In this document: positions 13,839-17,091 of the stretch, one piece after another
Layout: every line of letters starts with the position of its first letter
Position numbering within the stretch: position 1 is the first letter of the stretch
Source: Planctomycetaceae bacterium
GTDB lineage: Bacteria; Planctomycetota; Planctomycetia; Pirellulales; Pirellulaceae
DNA length: 17,091 bases
Direction of reading: 5' to 3'
Assembly (NCBI GenBank): GCA_022614795.1
Contig: JAKEHX010000054.1
Location: 1-17,091, forward strand
Made by a program: the position numbers and the translations under genes
Notes under the pieces: model-generated
Told to the model about the DNA's origin: nothing
The model's database searches: none
What the model saw: only the letters and a program-made list of their open reading frames with translations

Positions 13839-15557
13839 TCAGCGCTGCGCTGGCTCGTTGGCAATCTGATTCCACCAGACCGTCAGGTAATGCTTCTCCA
13901 GCCGATCTTCCGCGATGGTTGGACCTGAGGCGACCGCGAAATCCGGGTCGCCATCGCTGTCGAAATCCGCGATCGCCAGCGTCGCATAGTTGGGCGAGCC
14001 TCGCTCGAGAGTATGGCGACGGAATTGGCCGGGCGTAGCTTGCTCGAGAAAGACAATCGACGGTTGTTGGGCGCCGCGCAGGCTTGCGGGTTGGACGTTG
14101 CGCGGTAGGAACACTACGGCGAGCACATCCTCATCGCCATCTCGATCAAAGTCCGCCGCCAGCGCACGATAAGCACCGGACATGTCGGTGAGCCGGTGAT
14201 ATTGAAAGGCGAGTCCCCCACAGTTTTCCAGCCACTGGACCCCATGCCAGGGGCTGGCGATGTGGTTGTCGAATGCGTCGCCATTGGTGTAGAGGATGTC
14301 GCGGTCCCCATCCCGATCCAAATCGACCAATTCGATGCCGCTGAACCCGAAGGTCAGATCGGGCGCCGCCCAAATGTTGCGGCGCTGAAATCGTCCCCCT
14401 CCCACATTGATGAACAAATCGACGGCCTCATATTCCTGGCTGATCAGAGCCATGAAATCCGCTCGGCCGTCGCCGTCGAAGTCGTGCGCGGGCACGTGGA
14501 TCGCGCCGGGGCGATCGTCGATCGGCTGCATTTCGAACCGAGGCTGGTCCGCTTCCGTCGAGATGTTTCGCAACCACAGAATCCCGCCCGTCTGCTGCCA
14601 GCCGAATACGGCGACGATCAAATCGAGTTTTTCATCTCCATCCACATCCTCTGCTCGCACGTCGGCAACGCGTCCCAGTCCGGCCTGTAGCTCAGTGACC
14701 TCATATTCCGTCTTGTCCTGGCGGCGACGGAGCCACACGACCCGGCCCCGATCGTGTTCGGCCGGCTGGAAGCTGCCCAAGTCGGCCACGACCAGGTCGG
14801 TCGTCCCGTCTGCGTCCAAGTCACAGGGCTCAGCCCGGCACGGATTGCGGAGCAGCGCCAGGAACCTCGGAGCGGCGCGCCCTTGCTGCTTGACATCGAT
14901 CGCCACGACATGCCCATACCGCATGTCGCACGCGACCAGGACGGGAGGACTGTCAGCCGACAGCTGGACCCAATTGAGGTGGGCGATTTCGGGCAGAATG
15001 TTCACAGGGGAATTTAGATAGAGATGCTCCTGAGAAAACTTGACGGGAAGATCCTCCGCAACATCGTTCGGCGCCGGGAAGCTCAGCTCCTCGGGCGAGC
15101 GGGCGCGAAAGTAAGTGAGCGTCTCGTGCAGCGGTGGCGGGTCCAAATCGGTGCGGCCCGACTTCGCGTAGAACTCGTAACCCTTTCGCACCTCGACATA
15201 CCAGCGGTCGCGGGAAAAACTTTCTGGCCGCGGAAGCGCATGGCAGTCCCCACAGAAGGCTGCGATGCGGCGCTCTGTTTCGCGCAAATCCGCCGTGGCC
15301 GGCTCGCGCGTCGAGACAGAATTGAGTTGCGGAAGCTGACCGGGGCCTGGCCCACATCCCGTTAGCGCCAACAAAAGCCAGGCGTAGCGGCCCGCATAAA
15401 AGGCGCGCCACTGCCGCGGCGTCAAGTGCGTGATGCACTCCAAGTGGAGGAGTCGTCGGATCGTGGCCACCGGGAAGTCCCTTGTCCGCCTGGTCCCGTT
15501 GCAAATAGTGCAATGATCGCCAACATCGACCCTGCGAGCATCGTTCACTATACTCAT
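13839..15557 (-). CDS. FG-GAP/VCBS lipoprotein with a haem-binding CxxCH motif
   Basis: 572 residues if the ATG at 15557 is used. A lipobox (LALTGC, Cys 68) preceded by a hydrophobic stretch AWLLLALTG lies unusually far in for that start. A TTG at 15425, preceded by GGAG, would place it 23 residues from the lipobox and may be the true start. Next comes C102-G-D-C-H106, a c-type haem attachment motif, followed by a small helical segment. Then at least six DxDxDGxxD loops follow (DLDADGTTDLVVA, DVDGDEKLDLIVA, DFDGDGRADFMAL, DLDRDGDRDILYT, DFDRDGDEDVLAV, DFDSDGDPDFAVA), giving a beta-propeller of FG-GAP/VCBS repeats. Probably an outer/cell-surface lipoprotein with a single-haem domain. Divergent from the TPR-cytochrome gene at 15622. 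Substrate or partner unknown. Confidence 0.88.
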   Translation of the reverse strand: MSIVNDARRVDVGDHCTICNGTRRTRDFPVATIRRLLHLECITHLTPRQWRAFYAGRYAWLLLALTGCGPGPGQLPQLNSVSTREPATADLRETERRIAAFCGDCHALPRPESFSRDRWYVEVRKGYEFYAKSGRTDLDPPPLHETLTYFRARSPEELSFPAPNDVAEDLPVKFSQEHLYLNSPVNILPEIAHLNWVQLSADSPPVLVACDMRYGHVVAIDVKQQGRAAPRFLALLRNPCRAEPCDLDADGTTDLVVADLGSFQPAEHDRGRVVWLRRRQDKTEYEVTELQAGLGRVADVRAEDVDGDEKLDLIVAVFGWQQTGGILWLRNISTEADQPRFEMQPIDDRPGAIHVPAHDFDGDGRADFMALISQEYEAVDLFINVGGGRFQRRNIWAAPDLTFGFSGIELVDLDRDGDRDILYTNGDAFDNHIASPWHGVQWLENCGGLAFQYHRLTDMSGAYRALAADFDRDGDEDVLAVVFLPRNVQPASLRGAQQPSIVFLEQATPGQFRRHTLERGSPNYATLAIADFDSDGDPDFAVASGPTIAEDRLEKHYLTVWWNQIANEPAQR

Positions 15558-15621
15558 TCACTTGTCCAGCACGACTCGTCCGACGCGATGCAGCGCGCAG
15601 TGCAGGAATAACCGGCCGGAC

Positions 15622-17091
15622 ATGATTTGGCCATTCCGATCTTCGCAAGACCCTGAGAAGCAACCGCGGCGCCGCTGGCGGCGTTGGGCAATCGGAGTCC
15701 TGCTCGTGGCGCTGGCGGCCGCGGCGATTCTGGGCCGGGGAAGCACTGCCGCTATTGCCCGCCGCACTGCGGCACGACATCTGGAAGCGGGCGCTATCGA
15801 CGCGGCTGAGAGGTCGCTGGATTGGGCCGACTGGCTCGCTCCGGGCGACGAGGCAAACGACCTGATGCGGGCCGCCTGCTTCCGACGCCTGGGGGACATC
15901 GACGCTTGGCGAAGTGCGCTGGAAATGGCCGAGCGCAGCGGTGTACCGGCCGCAGCGATCGAGCGCGAGCACAGGGTGGGCAACATCCGCTGGGGCCAGG
16001 TCGAGAGCGTCGCCTGGGGCGACTACGATGCGCTGATCGATTCTGGGGCTGCGCCGCGCGACGCCGTCCACGCGGTCGTCCACGGGCTGCTCGCCAAGGG
16101 GGACCGCCAGAAAGCTCAGAACCTGATCGATGCCTGGGCGAAGACCAATCCGGGCGGCGAAGACGAGGCGTCGTTTCTGCGCGGCGTCGCGTGGTGGTCG
16201 GCAGGCAAATTGGATTCGGCCCAAGCAGAGTTCGAAAAGACGCTCGACCGGCAGCCCGGGCATGAATTGGCCCATGCTGGCCTGGCACGACTGTTCGAGG
16301 ATCAGCACCGCTATCAGCAGGCGCTGGAACACGACCATTGGCTCGTGACCTCCGCACCTGATCGAGAATCGGCCCGGGTGGATTTGGCCCGCATCTACCG
16401 CAAGTTGGGACGCATGAAGGACGTCCGTGCGGTGCTCAAGCCGCCCGCTCCAGGGACGGATGTATCCGAGAGAATGGCTCTGGAGCTGGCCGAAATGGAA
16501 TTTGAATCGGGAAACTACCAGACCGCACAGCGATGGTTCGATCGGGCCCACCTTGAGCGCCAGCGTGTACCCGAATCAATCCGTGCCGCGGCCACAAGCG
16601 CGGCCCTGCTGGGCGATTTGGCCAGAGCGGAGCAGCTTTTTCCCAGCGTGGATGATCCGCAGGGTATTTCCCGCCGAAGGGACGAACTGATGCGGCGGAT
16701 CGCGCTCGACCCGGCGGACTTTGTGGCTGCTGGTGAGCTGCGGCAACTGCCGGTGCGGCCGGCAGTGCCAGGGCCCGACAGCGACAGCACTTCCGCCCCC
16801 GCACCGTTGGCGCTGTTCAGGCAACACTGCGCTGCTTGTCACGGCGACAACGGCAATGGAGCGGGCCGCGCGGCCCGGCATCTCCATCCTCGGCCGCGGA
16901 ACCTGCGCGCGGACCGGTTTCGCCTGATCAGCACGCTCAATCACGTGCCGACGCGGGAGGATATCGAGCGGGTGATTCGGGAAGGAATCCCCGGGGCCTC
17001 AATGCCCTCGTTTGCCAGGCTGCCCAAGGATCAGCAACGCCTGTTGGCGGAGGAGGTGCTGCGGCTTTACGGCGAGCGATTTCGCGAAGAA
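15622..17091 (+). CDS. Membrane-anchored TPR protein with C-terminal cytochrome c domain (cut by right edge)
   Basis: From the ATG at 15622 the frame stays open for 490 codons to the window edge. After a basic start (RRRWRRW) comes one membrane segment, about residues 23-39 (AIGVLLVALAAAAILG). Residues about 50-370 are helical repeats of TPR type with Ala/Leu/Trp spacing (for example GKLDSAQAEFEKTLDRQPGH, YQQALEHDHWL and NYQTAQRWFDRAHLERQ). A cytochrome c domain follows: C403-A-A-C-H407 in FRQHCAACHGDNGNGAG, with a distal-Met candidate at M461 in PGASMPSFA and the helix QQRLLAEEVLRLYG. So it is probably a periplasmic, mono-haem, membrane-anchored electron carrier or sensor. It shares a 64-bp divergent start region with the haem-motif FG-GAP gene, suggesting linked expression. 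The stop is not in the window. Confidence 0.9.
   Translation, partial: MIWPFRSSQDPEKQPRRRWRRWAIGVLLVALAAAAILGRGSTAAIARRTAARHLEAGAIDAAERSLDWADWLAPGDEANDLMRAACFRRLGDIDAWRSALEMAERSGVPAAAIEREHRVGNIRWGQVESVAWGDYDALIDSGAAPRDAVHAVVHGLLAKGDRQKAQNLIDAWAKTNPGGEDEASFLRGVAWWSAGKLDSAQAEFEKTLDRQPGHELAHAGLARLFEDQHRYQQALEHDHWLVTSAPDRESARVDLARIYRKLGRMKDVRAVLKPPAPGTDVSERMALELAEMEFESGNYQTAQRWFDRAHLERQRVPESIRAAATSAALLGDLARAEQLFPSVDDPQGISRRRDELMRRIALDPADFVAAGELRQLPVRPAVPGPDSDSTSAPAPLALFRQHCAACHGDNGNGAGRAARHLHPRPRNLRADRFRLISTLNHVPTREDIERVIREGIPGASMPSFARLPKDQQRLLAEEVLRLYGERFREE

Overview
The window looks like a piece of a chromosome from a Planctomycete, probably of the Pirellulales type. This rests on several features: high GC, many FG-GAP/VCBS repeat proteins, c-type cytochromes fused to repeat domains, a double-length UvrA (a trait I recall from the PVC superphylum, including Chlamydia), and short heptamer/octamer repeat arrays inside genes. 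The assignment is an inference from gene content and style; there is no phylogenetic marker such as rRNA. No prophage, transposase, CRISPR array or classical defence island is visible.

Layout. Left edge: the start of a DUF488 gene (minus strand, cut by the edge) diverges from a small secreted Dabb-domain gene (206-613, plus). From 631 to 10327 everything reads on the minus strand, in transcription order: a 2422-residue tandem UvrA, a CBM9/DOMON-like protein whose GTG start overlaps the uvrA stop, and a secreted FG-GAP protein whose C-terminal ASPIC/UnbV domain is knocked out of frame at a G6 tract. Divergently on the plus strand follows a DUF255 (thioredoxin-like, YyaL/SPATA20 family) gene, 10518-12692. 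It converges end to end with a PilZ-domain gene on the minus strand (12694-13419). After this come a tRNA-Arg(CCT) on the minus strand with a 14-nt tandem repeat just upstream, a haem-binding FG-GAP lipoprotein (13839-15557, minus), and, divergent from it and running off the right edge, a membrane-anchored TPR protein with a C-terminal cytochrome c domain (15622-17091, plus).

How the genes work together. uvrA is the DNA-damage recognition subunit of nucleotide excision repair. Here one polypeptide carries two complete UvrA copies (four ATPase domains) plus an unrecognised C-terminal region of about 350 residues. The two divergent haem-motif genes at the right edge probably belong to one periplasmic/cell-surface redox or binding module. 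The remaining genes show no obvious common pathway.

The most unusual signal is a set of heptamer (and two octamer) tandem arrays. Six sit inside uvrA, all in linkers or surface loops and all in frame. Two more sit at the start of, and inside, the DUF255 gene. Several are built as inverted pairs of arrays that could fold into hairpins. In one, a single-base unit variant removes exactly the in-frame stop codon that a perfect array would create.
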